Assembly: GCF_003129605.1 (NCBI RefSeq)
Contig: NZ_QBDX01000001.1
Span: forward strand, 248,001-312,000
Direction of reading: 5' to 3'
Source: Hyphobacterium indicum
GTDB lineage: Bacteria; Pseudomonadota; Alphaproteobacteria; Caulobacterales; Maricaulaceae
Length of the DNA: 64,000 nt
Positions 36,661-45,018 of the stretch are shown one piece after another. The notes beneath the pieces are model-generated. The model was not told where the DNA came from. It made no database searches and saw only the letters and a program-made list of their open reading frames with translations. Each line of letters begins with the position of its first letter. Within the stretch, counting starts at the first letter, position 1. The translations under genes were made by a program, and so were the position numbers.

Positions 36661-38649
36661 ATGGTTGCCATGACGTCTCTTGATCTCAACACCCTGAAAC
36701 CCATGGCAAATGCCGTTCGCGCCCTGGCGATGGATGCGGTCGAAGCCGCCAATTCCGGCCATCCCGGCATGCCGATGGGCATGGCGGATGCCGCAACCGT
36801 CCTCTGGGCCCGCCATCTGAAGTTTGATCCGGCAGATCCCGACTGGCGTGACCGCGACCGCTTTGTCCTCTCGGCGGGGCATGGCTCCATGCTGATCTAT
36901 GCGCTGCTGCACCTCACCGGTTATGCCGATGTGACGCTGGACGAGATCAGAAACTTCCGCCAGCTCGGCTCGAAAACACCGGGCCACCCCGAATTCGGCC
37001 ACACCACCGGCGTCGAGACCACGACCGGGCCGCTGGGACAGGGCATTTCCACTGCGGTCGGCATGGCGCTGGCCGAACGCATTCTCAACGCCCGTTTTGG
37101 CGATGATCTTGTCGACCACCGCACATGGGTGATCGCCTCTGACGGTGATCTGCAGGAAGGGATCAGCCATGAAGCCATCTCGCTGGCCGGCCATCTCGGG
37201 CTCAAACGCCTCACTGTCCTGTGGGACAATAATTCCATCCAGATCGATGGCGATACGGCGCTGGCCGAGACCTCTGACGTGCTCAAACGCTTTGAAGCGG
37301 CCGGCTGGGCCACCGATGCCGTGGACGGTCATGACATGGAAGCGGTCGATGCCGCGCTCGCCCGCGCCAAAACCTCTGACAAGCCGGTCCTGATTTCCTG
37401 CAAGACAGTGATCGGGTTCGGAGCCCCCACCAAGGCCGGCAAGGCCTCCAGTCATGGTTCGCCGCTGGGCGGTGACGAGCTGGCCGGGGCCAAACAGGCG
37501 CTGGGCTGGCCGCATATCGCGTTCGACATCCCTGAAGAGATCCGCGCCAACTGGACCGCCGTCGCCGAAGGCGGAGCCATCGCACGGAAAGCCTGGGAAG
37601 GACGTTACAGCAACACGTCACGGCGCGAGGAATTCGATGCCGCCTTCAAGACCGGCCTGCCGGTCAAGGCCGCCCGCAAACTGGCTGACTGGCGCCGTGA
37701 AGTGGCGGCCGAAAAGCCGAATCTCGCCAGCCGCGCCTCTTCGGGCCGGGTTCTGGAGCAGATTGTGCCCGTCATGCCGGAGCTGGTCGGCGGCTCGGCG
37801 GACCTCACCGGCTCCAACCTCACCAAGACACCGGATCAATCGCCCATTCAGGCCGGCGATTATGGCGGCCAGTATATCTATTACGGGGTTCGCGAGCACG
37901 GCATGGCGGCGTGCGCGAACGGCCTGTCCCTGCACGGCGGTGTGCGGCCCTATATCGGCACCTTCCTGGTCTTTGCCGATTACTGCCGTCCGGCCATCCG
38001 TCTCGCGGCGCTGATGAATCAGCCCGTGACCTATGTGTTCACCCACGATTCCATCGGCCTTGGCGAGGATGGACCCACCCACCAGCCGGTCGAGCATCTC
38101 GCCTCCTTGCGGGCCATGCCCAATGTCCGCGTCTTCCGTCCGGCCGATGCAATGGAGACCGCGGAAAGCTGGGAGCTGGCCCTGTCCCACCAGACCGGAC
38201 CAACGCTTCTGGCACTGTCACGGCAGAAACTGCCCTTTGCGCGGCAGGATGACGGGTCGGAAAACCTGTCGGCGCGCGGGGCCTATGTGCTGCGCGACGC
38301 CGAGGCGGCAAAGGCCGTGATCATTGCGACCGGCTCGGAAATCGGTATTGCCCTTGAAGCGGCGGACATTCTGGCCGGGAAGCAGATTCCGGTTCGTGTT
38401 GTCTCTGCGCCTTGCGTGGAAATCTTCCTCGAGCAGGACCGCGCCTATCAGGACAGCGTGTTGCCGGAGGGATTGCCGCGCATCGCGGTCGAGGCCGGAC
38501 TGCGCTATGGCTGGGACGCCCTTATCGGCCGCGAGGGCGGCTTTGTCGGCATGACCGGCTTTGGCGCTTCGGCCCCTGCCGAAGCACTCTACGAGCACTT
38601 CGGCATCACCGCGGACAACATTGTCAAAGAGGTGCTGGAGCGCGTCTAG
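36661..38649 (+). CDS. tkt: Transketolase
   Basis: 662 aa, full length. Thiamine-diphosphate motifs are in place: [52 protein letters not shown] with the GDG-type metal loop, and the pyrimidine domain with [11 protein letters not shown] and [19 protein letters not shown]. It works in the pentose phosphate pathway (and Calvin-type cycles where present). The start could be 9 bases later (MTSLDLNT). It converges on the JmjC gene with shared CTAG stops. Confidence 0.96.
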   Translation: MVAMTSLDLNTLKPMANAVRALAMDAVEAANSGHPGMPMGMADAATVLWARHLKFDPADPDWRDRDRFVLSAGHGSMLIYALLHLTGYADVTLDEIRNFRQLGSKTPGHPEFGHTTGVETTTGPLGQGISTAVGMALAERILNARFGDDLVDHRTWVIASDGDLQEGISHEAISLAGHLGLKRLTVLWDNNSIQIDGDTALAETSDVLKRFEAAGWATDAVDGHDMEAVDAALARAKTSDKPVLISCKTVIGFGAPTKAGKASSHGSPLGGDELAGAKQALGWPHIAFDIPEEIRANWTAVAEGGAIARKAWEGRYSNTSRREEFDAAFKTGLPVKAARKLADWRREVAAEKPNLASRASSGRVLEQIVPVMPELVGGSADLTGSNLTKTPDQSPIQAGDYGGQYIYYGVREHGMAACANGLSLHGGVRPYIGTFLVFADYCRPAIRLAALMNQPVTYVFTHDSIGLGEDGPTHQPVEHLASLRAMPNVRVFRPADAMETAESWELALSHQTGPTLLALSRQKLPFARQDDGSENLSARGAYVLRDAEAAKAVIIATGSEIGIALEAADILAGKQIPVRVVSAPCVEIFLEQDRAYQDSVLPEGLPRIAVEAGLRYGWDALIGREGGFVGMTGFGASAPAEALYEHFGITADNIVKEVLERV

Positions 38650-39833
38650 CCGACCCGCTCGATCACGCCATAGCCGAAGAGCTGGTTCAGCGCCTTCTGG
38701 GCCTCTTCCTCTCCCGCCGCCTCGAAGGCGGAGAGGTTGAACACTTCGCCATCCAGCACCTTGTCGAGCCCGGCTTCAGCCGCGGACGGGAAGATCAGTT
38801 CACCGCCTGCCGTGATCAGCACAAGCCGGTCCTCATCCTCTGCCAGCCGCCAGGGAATGTCGGGGCGAATCCGGAATTTCGCACCCGGCGTTGTCGCCGC
38901 ACCCCGGCCGGTAATGGCGCCTTCGGAATAGGGCGGCCGCGAGCGGATGAAATTGTCGACAAACAGGTCGAAGGCATTCTCGAGATTGGCTTCTTCGGCA
39001 ATGATTTTGACCAGTGAGTTGAAATGCGCCTCGGCCTGCGCCCGGTCATAATCGGCCCGCGCATAACCGGGCGGCAGCGACTGCCGGAATTCGGGATGCC
39101 GCAAGGCGACTTCGGACACGGCTTCCAGCATGAGATCGGCCCAGGTTTTCACAATCATGCCAACCGTGATGTGCAGGCTGTCGGCCGAGCCCTGTGCCTG
39201 CGCATCATGCATCAGGCCGCGCGGAACATAGGCGCAATCGCCCGCCTTGAGGACGAATTCCTCGACCAGTTCCCCGGGCTGGACATGATCCGGATTGAAG
39301 CCTTCGCCGCGATAGGGCTTGTCGACCGATTGATCATAGAGCCGCCACAGCTTCTCGCCTTCGACCTGGAGCACGAAGACATCATGGTCATCATAATGGG
39401 TCCGGAAGCCCTGATTGTTCGGCGGCGTCAGATAGATATTGGTCTGCACATGGCTGGTGAAGATTGATTCCATCGCCCGGCAGAAACTTTTCAGCCCCAG
39501 ATCGGCCTGGTGCAGATGCGGCAGGATCAGCGTGCCGCCTTCCTGGTAGAGATTGGCGATTGCGCCGCGGTCCGCATATCCGTTCGAGAGCAGGAACTGG
39601 TCGCGCGTGATCGGAGGATCGGCACGGGCCATATCGACATCATCGCCATGGAAATCGCGGCTGGCGAGCAGCGTATCGATCCGCGCGACCGACAACAGCT
39701 CCTTGTAGCGGTCCGGCTCGTTGCGCGAAACGATCAGCGCCTTTTGCTCGAAATAGCTCTTGAAGAAGTCCTCAGACCCGTTCGGGCCGATGCAGTAATC
39801 CAGAACGTCGCGTCCCCAAGGGTGGTCAGCCAT
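38646..39833 (-). CDS. JmjC-domain oxygenase (ribosomal oxygenase/YcfD-like)
   Basis: 395 aa from ATG 39833 (GGGGAC upstream). The 2-oxoglutarate/Fe(II) facial triad is H146 and D148 (THYDDHDVF) with H209 (PRGLMHDA). The N-terminal [20 protein letters not shown] fits the ROXY family opening, where W/F-K-K-P-L-x-I precedes the cupin. The C-terminal part is a winged-helix-like domain. E. coli YcfD hydroxylates an Arg of ribosomal protein uL16; a ribosomal substrate is likely here but not proven. Confidence 0.85.
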   Translation of the reverse strand: MADHPWGRDVLDYCIGPNGSEDFFKSYFEQKALIVSRNEPDRYKELLSVARIDTLLASRDFHGDDVDMARADPPITRDQFLLSNGYADRGAIANLYQEGGTLILPHLHQADLGLKSFCRAMESIFTSHVQTNIYLTPPNNQGFRTHYDDHDVFVLQVEGEKLWRLYDQSVDKPYRGEGFNPDHVQPGELVEEFVLKAGDCAYVPRGLMHDAQAQGSADSLHITVGMIVKTWADLMLEAVSEVALRHPEFRQSLPPGYARADYDRAQAEAHFNSLVKIIAEEANLENAFDLFVDNFIRSRPPYSEGAITGRGAATTPGAKFRIRPDIPWRLAEDEDRLVLITAGGELIFPSAAEAGLDKVLDGEVFNLSAFEAAGEEEAQKALNQLFGYGVIERVG

Positions 39834-40068
39834 ATTGTCCCCACGCATTTGATGATGTCGCAGAGCGGTTGCGCGGCGACTTTGTTCCAGTGAAATCAGG
39901 AATGAAGCAACTGTCCAGCGATGATTGCGGAAAATAGCGCAGCCAGAGGACATTGGCGTCGATTGGCCGCATCATCACCCATTCCGGAGCCTGCGGCCGG
40001 GCATTGCGCGCAATTGACCGGCCCGGAGACCGGCCAACTCGCGCGTCATAAGAGCGGAAATGCCGGTC
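39834..40068. other. Intergenic region between the repeat genes and the JmjC gene
   Basis: 235 bases. It holds the JmjC ribosome site and presumably promoter. A GC-rich imperfect hairpin near 40005-40040 follows the end of the leftward repeat gene but has no T-run. I see no ORF or RNA gene. Confidence 0.35.
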
Positions 40069-40542
40069 CTAGCAGCGCCGGCCACGGCCGATCGGATCGG
40101 CATAGGTCCCGGTATCGCTATCTGTGCAATTGCGGCGGCGTCCACCCCGGCCATTGCCGACAGGATCGGCATAAGTGCCCGTATCGCTGTCGGTGATGCC
40201 GGATGTCCGCCCGCGCCCGCCGCGGCCATTGCCGACCGGATCAGCGTAGCTGCCGGTATCATTATCGGTAATACCCGATGTGCGCCGGCCGCGTCCGCCA
40301 CGGCCATTGCCCGCCGGATCCGCGTAGGGACCGGTATCACTGTCGGTGATACCGGTATTGCGGCGCCCGCCCCGCCCGTATCCGGCGGGGTCGGCATAGG
40401 CCCCGATATCGGCATCAGTGATGCCGGTATAAGCGCCGGTAGTGGTGCAGCCTGTGACCAGACCGGCAGCACCGGTCGCCAGCCCGGCCCCCGCGACTTT
40501 CGTCAGAAAGGACCGGCGGCTGAGTTTGGACTTCCTTGCCAT
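40069..40542 (-). CDS. Tat-exported lipoprotein made of TDSD repeats (repeat protein A)
   Basis: 157 aa. The N-terminus KSKLSRRSFLTKVAGAGLAT is a twin-arginine signal (SRRSFL), and VTGC (29-32) is a lipobox, so it should be a Tat-dependent lipoprotein. From residue 39 to the end it is five repeats of about 23 residues of the type TDSDTGxYADPxGNGRGGR, ending in GRGRRC. The core has Asp at positions 1, 3 and 9 of DxDxGxxxD, like a calcium-binding loop. It is the second gene of a leftward pair, 39 bases after repeat protein B. I recognise no family with known function. Confidence 0.75.
   Translation of the reverse strand: MARKSKLSRRSFLTKVAGAGLATGAAGLVTGCTTTGAYTGITDADIGAYADPAGYGRGGRRNTGITDSDTGPYADPAGNGRGGRGRRTSGITDNDTGSYADPVGNGRGGRGRTSGITDSDTGTYADPVGNGRGGRRRNCTDSDTGTYADPIGRGRRC
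40072..40428 (-). repeat. Five tandem coding repeats (about 70 bases each)
   Basis: Five units coding for the TDSDxGxxADPxGxGR motif in repeat protein A. Middle units are close to one another in DNA; the first (TDADIGAYADPAGYGR) and last (TDSDTGTYADPIGRGR) differ most, the usual pattern of repeats copied in the middle of an array. Confidence 0.85.
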
Positions 40543-40581
40543 GTCATACTCCTCGCCGGCACGTTGTCCGGCATCAATTGG

Positions 40582-41157
40582 TTAACAGCGGCGGCCCCGT
40601 CCGATCGGGTCGGAATAAGTGCCGGTATCGCTGTCGGTGCAGCGGCGTCTGCCGCGGCCATTGCCCACCGGGTCGGCATAGGTACCGGTATCGCTATCGG
40701 TGAGGCCTGTCCGGCGGTTGCCGCGTCCGTTTCCGGCCGGATCGGCATTGCGCCCGCTGTCGCTGTCAGTGATACCCGACCGGCGGCTGCCCCGGCCATT
40801 CCCCGCAGGATCGGCATAGGCCCCTGTATCGCTGTCGGTAAGGCCCGTCCGGCGGCTGCCCCGGCCATTTCCAGCCGGATCGGCATAGGCCCCGGAATCA
40901 CTGTCGGTAATGCCGGAATTACGCCGCCCACGGCCATATCCGGCGCGGTCGGCATTGCTGCCACCATCGCTGTCGGTAACGCCGGTGCGTCCATATCCCG
41001 CGCGGTCCGCATAACTGCCGCTGTCGGAATCGGTCCGTCCGGTGTAATTCTGCGCGAGTGCATTGCCGGTAACGGTTCCGGCAGCACCGAGCGCGACACT
41101 GGCACCTGCCACGCGCGTCAGGAATGAGCGCCGGCTGAGCTTACCCTTTTTGGCCAT
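40582..41157 (-). CDS. Tat-exported protein made of TDSD repeats (repeat protein B)
   Basis: 191 aa. The twin-arginine signal KGKLSRRSFLTRVAGASVAL matches that of repeat protein A, but here it ends in a normal signal peptidase site (NALAQ, cut near 35), so the protein is soluble after export. Seven repeats follow, from TDSDSGSYADRAGYGR to TDSDTGTYSDPIGRGR, with a terminal RRC. The single Cys residues lie just before and at the end of the last repeat (CTDSD, RRC), as in protein A. The first gene of the leftward pair. Function unknown; metal binding or a peptide-precursor role are ideas only. Confidence 0.75.
   Translation of the reverse strand: MAKKGKLSRRSFLTRVAGASVALGAAGTVTGNALAQNYTGRTDSDSGSYADRAGYGRTGVTDSDGGSNADRAGYGRGRRNSGITDSDSGAYADPAGNGRGSRRTGLTDSDTGAYADPAGNGRGSRRSGITDSDSGRNADPAGNGRGNRRTGLTDSDTGTYADPVGNGRGRRRCTDSDTGTYSDPIGRGRRC
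40585..41043 (-). repeat. Seven tandem coding repeats (about 66-70 bases each)
   Basis: Seven units coding for the TDSDxGxxADPxGxGR motif in repeat protein B. Units alternate SGITDSD and TGLTDSD in the middle, which suggests that two-unit blocks were duplicated. Confidence 0.85.
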
Positions 41158-41365
41158 GATCCGGCCTCCCTGTTGTCTGTCATCCGGACGATGCCGGGTC
41201 CCTCGCCGGATAATGTTAGTCCTGTGGAGGCCGCGGCGTCAAACGCTAACAAGCCATTTTCTTAAATATATCGGCAATTTAGACTGAAATTTATAAGATT
41301 GAAAATCAGTCGCACGAAATGCAGGGGGGCTCGCAGGGCAGTATTCGCGTAACAAGGGCCGGGCA
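41158..41365. promoter_or_regulatory. Upstream region of the repeat A/B gene pair
   Basis: This region includes the AT-rich stretch at about 41255-41310 that probably holds the leftward promoter of the two-gene unit. No Fur-box-like palindrome is seen here, unlike upstream of repeat protein C. Confidence 0.35.
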
Positions 41366-41366
41366 C

Positions 41367-41399
41367 AAAAAAAACCGGCGGCCCGAAAGCCGCCGGTTT
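41367..41399 (-). terminator. Rho-independent terminator of repeat gene C
   Basis: Read leftward, CCGGCGGC (41375-41382 on the plus strand) pairs with GCCGCCGG (41389-41396) around a 6-base loop, extended by AAA/TTT, and is followed by a run of eight T in the transcript. It closes repeat gene C, so C is transcribed separately from A and B. Confidence 0.9.
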
Positions 41400-41423
41400 C
41401 ACTGTATCACTGGATTGGGACGA

Positions 41424-41777
41424 CTAGCCGCCGCGGCCACGTCCTGCCGGATCCGAACAACCGGATGTGTCGCTGTCGGTATAGCCGGAATTGCCACGGC
41501 CATGCCCGGCATTGTCGGCGCAGCCACCGGTATCGCTGTCGGTGTAACCGGTATAGCCGGTACCGCGGCCAGCCTGGTCGGCGTAGGAGCCGCTGTCATT
41601 GTCGGTGATGCCGGTGCGGCCATTGCCTGCCGGATCCGAATTGCCACCGCTGTCGGAATCGGTACGGCCACGGATCATGGTGGCACCTGCGACGGCACCA
41701 ACGGCGCCGGTGATGGCGACGCCACCAACAACGCGTGTCATGAAGGAACGGCGGCTGAGTTTACCTTTTTTGGCCAT
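41424..41777 (-). CDS. Tat-exported protein made of TDSD repeats (repeat protein C)
   Basis: 117 aa. The twin-arginine signal KGKLSRRSFMTRVVGGVAI is close to those of A and B; it lacks an obvious lipobox and may be cut after a later Ala or stay as an anchor. Four repeats follow: TDSDSGGNSDPAGNGR, TDNDSGSYADQAGRG, TDSDTGGCADNAGHGR and TDSDTSGCSDPAGRGR. Two repeats carry Cys. It has its own terminator, and three Fur-box-like sites lie 125-230 bases upstream, so it may be iron-regulated. Function unknown. Confidence 0.75.
   Translation of the reverse strand: MAKKGKLSRRSFMTRVVGGVAITGAVGAVAGATMIRGRTDSDSGGNSDPAGNGRTGITDNDSGSYADQAGRGTGYTGYTDSDTGGCADNAGHGRGNSGYTDSDTSGCSDPAGRGRGG
41427..41669 (-). 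repeat. Four tandem coding repeats of repeat protein C
   Basis: Four units of the TDSDxGxxxDxAGxGR motif. They are more diverged from each other than the units in genes A and B. Confidence 0.8.
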
Positions 41778-41900
41778 GAGAATGGGCCTCCCTTAGAACT
41801 GACTGAATAAGCTGCGCATCCCCCGCGGAGCTGATTTCGATGAGGAGTTATGCGGCGAATTGTCTCTGGGTCAAATAGAAATTTGTATTTACTTGGCTTA

Positions 41901-41915
41901 TGATAGTCATTCTCA
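41901..41915. promoter_or_regulatory. Fur-box-like site 1
   Basis: TGATAGTCATTCTCA, which differs from site 3 at one base. It fits 11 or more positions of the classic TGATAATnATTATCA core. It is the site nearest to repeat gene C. Confidence 0.6.
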
Positions 41916-41961
41916 TGAAAAAGCGCTCTCAGGTTGAAAATAATGGCTAAATTCTCGTTTC

Positions 41962-41976
41962 TGATAATCATTATCA
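41962..41976. promoter_or_regulatory. Fur-box-like site 2 (perfect palindrome)
   Basis: TGATAATCATTATCA is a perfect 7-1-7 inverted repeat and an exact match to the classic ferric-uptake-regulator core. It lies between repeat gene C (leftward) and ruvC (rightward). Confidence 0.8.
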
Positions 41977-41994
41977 GAATCAATGCTTGATTAC

Positions 41995-42009
41995 TGATAC
42001 TCATTCTCA
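41995..42009. promoter_or_regulatory. Fur-box-like site 3
   Basis: TGATACTCATTCTCA is almost the same as site 1. Three sites within 110 bases suggest cooperative binding. The site is 65 bases before the ruvC start, so an effect on ruvC cannot be excluded. Confidence 0.6.
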
Positions 42010-42073
42010 ATTTCGATGCAGTGTCAGAACGGGGAGTGTGCGATGCGGATCAATCAGCGCTAGTCTCTCCCGC

Positions 42074-42574
42074 ATGAGCGCAGTGATTCGCATTCTCGGC
42101 ATTGATCCCGGCCTCCGCCACACCGGCTGGGGCATCATAACACTGGAGGGGTCGCGCTTGCGGCGTGTGGCCGACGGGTGCATTTCGGCGAAAACCGGTC
42201 TGCCGCTTTCCGAGCGCCTGATGGTGATTCACGCCGGGCTCGAAGCCGTCATTGCCGAGCACGAACCACATGAGGCGGCGGCCGAGGAAACCTTCATGGC
42301 CACCAATGCCGCCAGCGCGCTGAAACTGGGCCATGCCCGGGCGGCGGCCCTGCTGGCCCCGGCCCGCGCCGGATTGCCGGTGGCGGAATATGCGGCGCGC
42401 CTGGTCAAGAAGGCCGTGGTCGGGACCGGCCGCGCGGAAAAGGAGCAGGTGGCCGCCATGATCGCGATCCTGTTGCCGGGCTGTACGGCCCGTGACGATG
42501 CTGCGGATGCGCTGGCTGTGGCCATCTGCCATGCTCATCACCGCACTGCGCAGAAGCTGGGGAGTGCCGCATGA
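42074..42574 (+). CDS. ruvC: Crossover junction endodeoxyribonuclease RuvC
   Basis: 166 aa from ATG 42074. The RNase H-fold acidic residues are D11 (LGIDPGLRHTGWG), E71/E72 (AAEETF), D141/D142 and D145 (DDAADALAVAICHAH). It resolves Holliday junctions together with RuvAB. The start lacks a strong ribosome site. The stop overlaps the ruvA ATG (ATGA). Confidence 0.96.
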   Translation: MSAVIRILGIDPGLRHTGWGIITLEGSRLRRVADGCISAKTGLPLSERLMVIHAGLEAVIAEHEPHEAAAEETFMATNAASALKLGHARAAALLAPARAGLPVAEYAARLVKKAVVGTGRAEKEQVAAMIAILLPGCTARDDAADALAVAICHAHHRTAQKLGSAA

Positions 42575-43212
42575 TCGGAAAATTGCGCGGCATCGTCGAT
42601 GCCATCGGCGAAAGCGAGGCGGTAATCGACGTCAATGGCGTCGGCTATCTGGTCGGGATGGGCGGTCAGGCGCTGGCCCGGCTGACGCAAGGAGCCGAAA
42701 TCGAGGTCCATATCGAGACCTATGTCCGCGAGGATTCCTTCCGGCTCTGGGGCTTTCTGTCGGAACGCGAGCGCGCCTGGTTTGCCCGGCTTCAGCTCAT
42801 CCAGGGCGTGGGTGCCAAGGCGGCCCTCGCCATACTCGATGCGCTCGGCGTGGACGAGCTGGAAAGCGCCGCCGCTCTGGGCGATGCAGCGGCTTTCGGC
42901 AAGGCCAAGGGCGTCGGGCCGAAGCTCGCCGCCCGACTGGCGCTGGAAATGAAGGACAAGCCCCCGCCCGCGGGCCGCGCCTTTGCCTCGGGTTTCAGCG
43001 TCGCCGCCCATGCCGGGCTCGCCTCGGCGCAGACGGGCGAGACGTCATCCCTCAGCAGCAATGCCGCGCGCGAGGAAACCGTGTCCGCCCTGCTCAATCT
43101 CGGCTATGCCGAAACCGAGGCGCGCCGCGCTGCCGCTGCGGCCACACGTGCCAGCCCTGGCGCCGATATTGCGGCGCTGATCCGCCTGGCTCTGAAGGAG
43201 TTGTCGAAATGA
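42571..43212 (+). CDS. ruvA: Holliday junction branch migration protein RuvA
   Basis: 213 aa. MIGKLRGIVDAIGESEAVIDVNGVGYLV is the domain I barrel (given here by its parts MIGKLRG and VNGVGYLV). Helix-hairpin-helix motifs (LIQGVGAKAALAIL, AKGVGPKLAARLALE) bind the junction. A C-terminal domain III (AREETVSALLNLGYAETEAR) contacts RuvB. It couples to ruvC upstream, and its stop overlaps the next gene by ATGA. Confidence 0.96.
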   Translation: MIGKLRGIVDAIGESEAVIDVNGVGYLVGMGGQALARLTQGAEIEVHIETYVREDSFRLWGFLSERERAWFARLQLIQGVGAKAALAILDALGVDELESAAALGDAAAFGKAKGVGPKLAARLALEMKDKPPPAGRAFASGFSVAAHAGLASAQTGETSSLSSNAAREETVSALLNLGYAETEARRAAAAATRASPGADIAALIRLALKELSK

Positions 43213-43988
43213 GAACTTTGCTGACCGCGGCTTTGGTCGCCGCCAGCCCCGCCATCGCCTCTGCCGATGTCACCATCCGCTTCATCGCCAATGAAGGCGT
43301 CCATATCAGTGATGGTGAGACCGGCGTGCTGATCGATGCGCTGACCTGGAATTCCTATGACGGCACTTACGCTTTGCCTTCAGATGAAGCCCGCACAGCC
43401 ATGATCAATGGCGAGGCCCCTTATGATGATGTCGTGGCCCTGCTGTTCACCCATATTCATGGCGATCATTCAGATCCGGCCGCGGCCGTCGAGTTCCTGA
43501 ACGCACAGACCGGCGCGATTGTTGCCGCATCCTCCCAGATCACCGATGCGATGCGAAATAATGAAACCGCGCTGGCTGACGGTGCGGACCAGAGGATGAT
43601 TCCCGTTGAGTTGTCGGCCTCGGAGCCCGGCCCCTGGCCGTTGCCCGGATATGAGTTCATCGAAGGCGCGTGGCTGTTCCACCGCGAGGGCATCGACAAT
43701 ATCACCTGGCATGTCGAAATCGGCGGCGTCTCCATCCTCCATCTCGGCGACACCCAGCCGCAAGCCAGCTTTCCGGTCTGGGCGGACACGGAATTTGACG
43801 TCATCCTCTATCCCTACTGGTTCGCGCAGACGCCCGAAGGCGTTGCCTTCCTCGATTCGCGGCCCGAGGCCCGCGCCATCGCCTTCCACATTCCCGCTGC
43901 TGCCACGCCGCTGACCATCCGCGCCGGGCTCGGCGAGCGGGACTATCTGTTCGGCGAAGGCAGTGAAGTGGTGATTGAAACCGAATGA
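43209..43988 (+). CDS. Exported metallo-beta-lactamase-fold hydrolase inside the ruv operon
   Basis: 259 aa. A signal peptide ([18 protein letters not shown], cut near 19) directs it to the periplasm. The zinc motif HxHxDH is at H82, H84, D86 and H87 (THIHGDHSD), with ILHLGDTQP downstream as the bridging Asp region. It overlaps both ruvA and ruvB by ATGA, so it is translated as part of the operon. Its substrate is unknown; a link to DNA repair is not expected for an exported enzyme. Confidence 0.85.
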   Translation: MRTLLTAALVAASPAIASADVTIRFIANEGVHISDGETGVLIDALTWNSYDGTYALPSDEARTAMINGEAPYDDVVALLFTHIHGDHSDPAAAVEFLNAQTGAIVAASSQITDAMRNNETALADGADQRMIPVELSASEPGPWPLPGYEFIEGAWLFHREGIDNITWHVEIGGVSILHLGDTQPQASFPVWADTEFDVILYPYWFAQTPEGVAFLDSRPEARAIAFHIPAAATPLTIRAGLGERDYLFGEGSEVVIETE

Positions 43989-45016
43989 CGGACGCCCGCG
44001 ATATCTCCTCCGAACTGCAACCGGAAGACGGACGCGACAAGGCGATGCGGCCCCTGTCCTTTGCGGAATTCGTCGGCCAGCCTGCGGCAATCAGCAATCT
44101 GAAAGTCTTTGTCGAGGCCGCCCGCCGCCGCGAGGAAGCGCTCGACCATGTCCTGCTCTCCGGCCCGCCGGGCCTGGGCAAGACCACTTTGGCGCAGATC
44201 GTTGCCCGCGAGCTCGGCGTCAATTTCCGCGCCACTTCCGGCCCTGTGATTGCCAAGGCCGGCGATCTGGCCGCCATCCTCACCAATCTGGAACCGCGCG
44301 ATGTGCTCTTCATCGACGAGATTCACCGGCTTGCGCCGGTCGTCGAGGAAATCCTCTACCCGGCCATGGAGGATTACTGCCTCGATCTGGTGATCGGCGA
44401 GGGGCCCTCGGCGCGCACCGTGCGCATCGACCTGCCGCCCTTTACGCTGGTCGGCGCCACCACCCGCGCCGGTCTGCTCGCCACGCCCTTGCGGGACCGT
44501 TTCGGCGTGCCGGTGCGGCTCGAATTCTATGACACGGCCGAGCTGGCCGGCATTGTCGGCCGTGCCTCGCACAAGCTCGGCCTCGCCATGACAGAAGATG
44601 GTGCTAAGGAAATCGCCCGCCGCGCCCGCGGAACGCCGCGCGTCGCCGGCCGCCTCCTGCGCCGGGTGCGGGATTTCATCGAGGCCGATGGCGTCACCCG
44701 GATCGACGCGGATGCGGCCGACCGGGCGCTCAAAAGGCTTGAAGTCGACGAGATCGGCCTCGACAGCCTCGACCGCCGCTATCTCAACGCCCTGACCGGG
44801 CATTTCGGCGGCGGGCCGGTCGGGCTCGATACGCTGGCGGCGGCTCTGGCCGAGGCCCGCGATGCGCTGGAAGATGTGGTCGAGCCCTTCCTCATCCAGC
44901 AGGGCTTTATCCAGCGCACGCCGCGCGGACGTGTTGCTGCGGCCCGCGCCTGGTCGCATCTGGGGCTGAACATGCCGCAATCATTGCAGAACACGCTCTT
45001 CGACGAGGGCAAATAG
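43985..45016 (+). CDS. ruvB: Holliday junction branch migration ATPase RuvB
   Basis: 343 aa. It has Walker A GPPGLGKT (60-67), Walker B FIDEIH (109-114), sensor 1 [10 protein letters not shown] and the arginine finger region TPLRDRFG, then a C-terminal winged helix ([15 protein letters not shown]). It is the hexameric motor that drives branch migration with RuvA. It converges on the histidine kinase gene with a 2-base gap. Confidence 0.97.
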   Translation: MTDARDISSELQPEDGRDKAMRPLSFAEFVGQPAAISNLKVFVEAARRREEALDHVLLSGPPGLGKTTLAQIVARELGVNFRATSGPVIAKAGDLAAILTNLEPRDVLFIDEIHRLAPVVEEILYPAMEDYCLDLVIGEGPSARTVRIDLPPFTLVGATTRAGLLATPLRDRFGVPVRLEFYDTAELAGIVGRASHKLGLAMTEDGAKEIARRARGTPRVAGRLLRRVRDFIEADGVTRIDADAADRALKRLEVDEIGLDSLDRRYLNALTGHFGGGPVGLDTLAAALAEARDALEDVVEPFLIQQGFIQRTPRGRVAAARAWSHLGLNMPQSLQNTLFDEGK

Positions 45017-45018
45017 CG

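Noticed and set aside
40072-41669. Regular repeats that could suggest a CRISPR array
   Set aside because: Repeats are contiguous, in frame and protein-coding, with no unique spacers and no cas genes.
41738-42010. 90-codon minus-strand frame over the Fur-box region
   Set aside because: It overlaps the start of repeat gene C and the regulatory sites, and its translation is low-complexity and hydrophobic only because of the AT-rich boxes.
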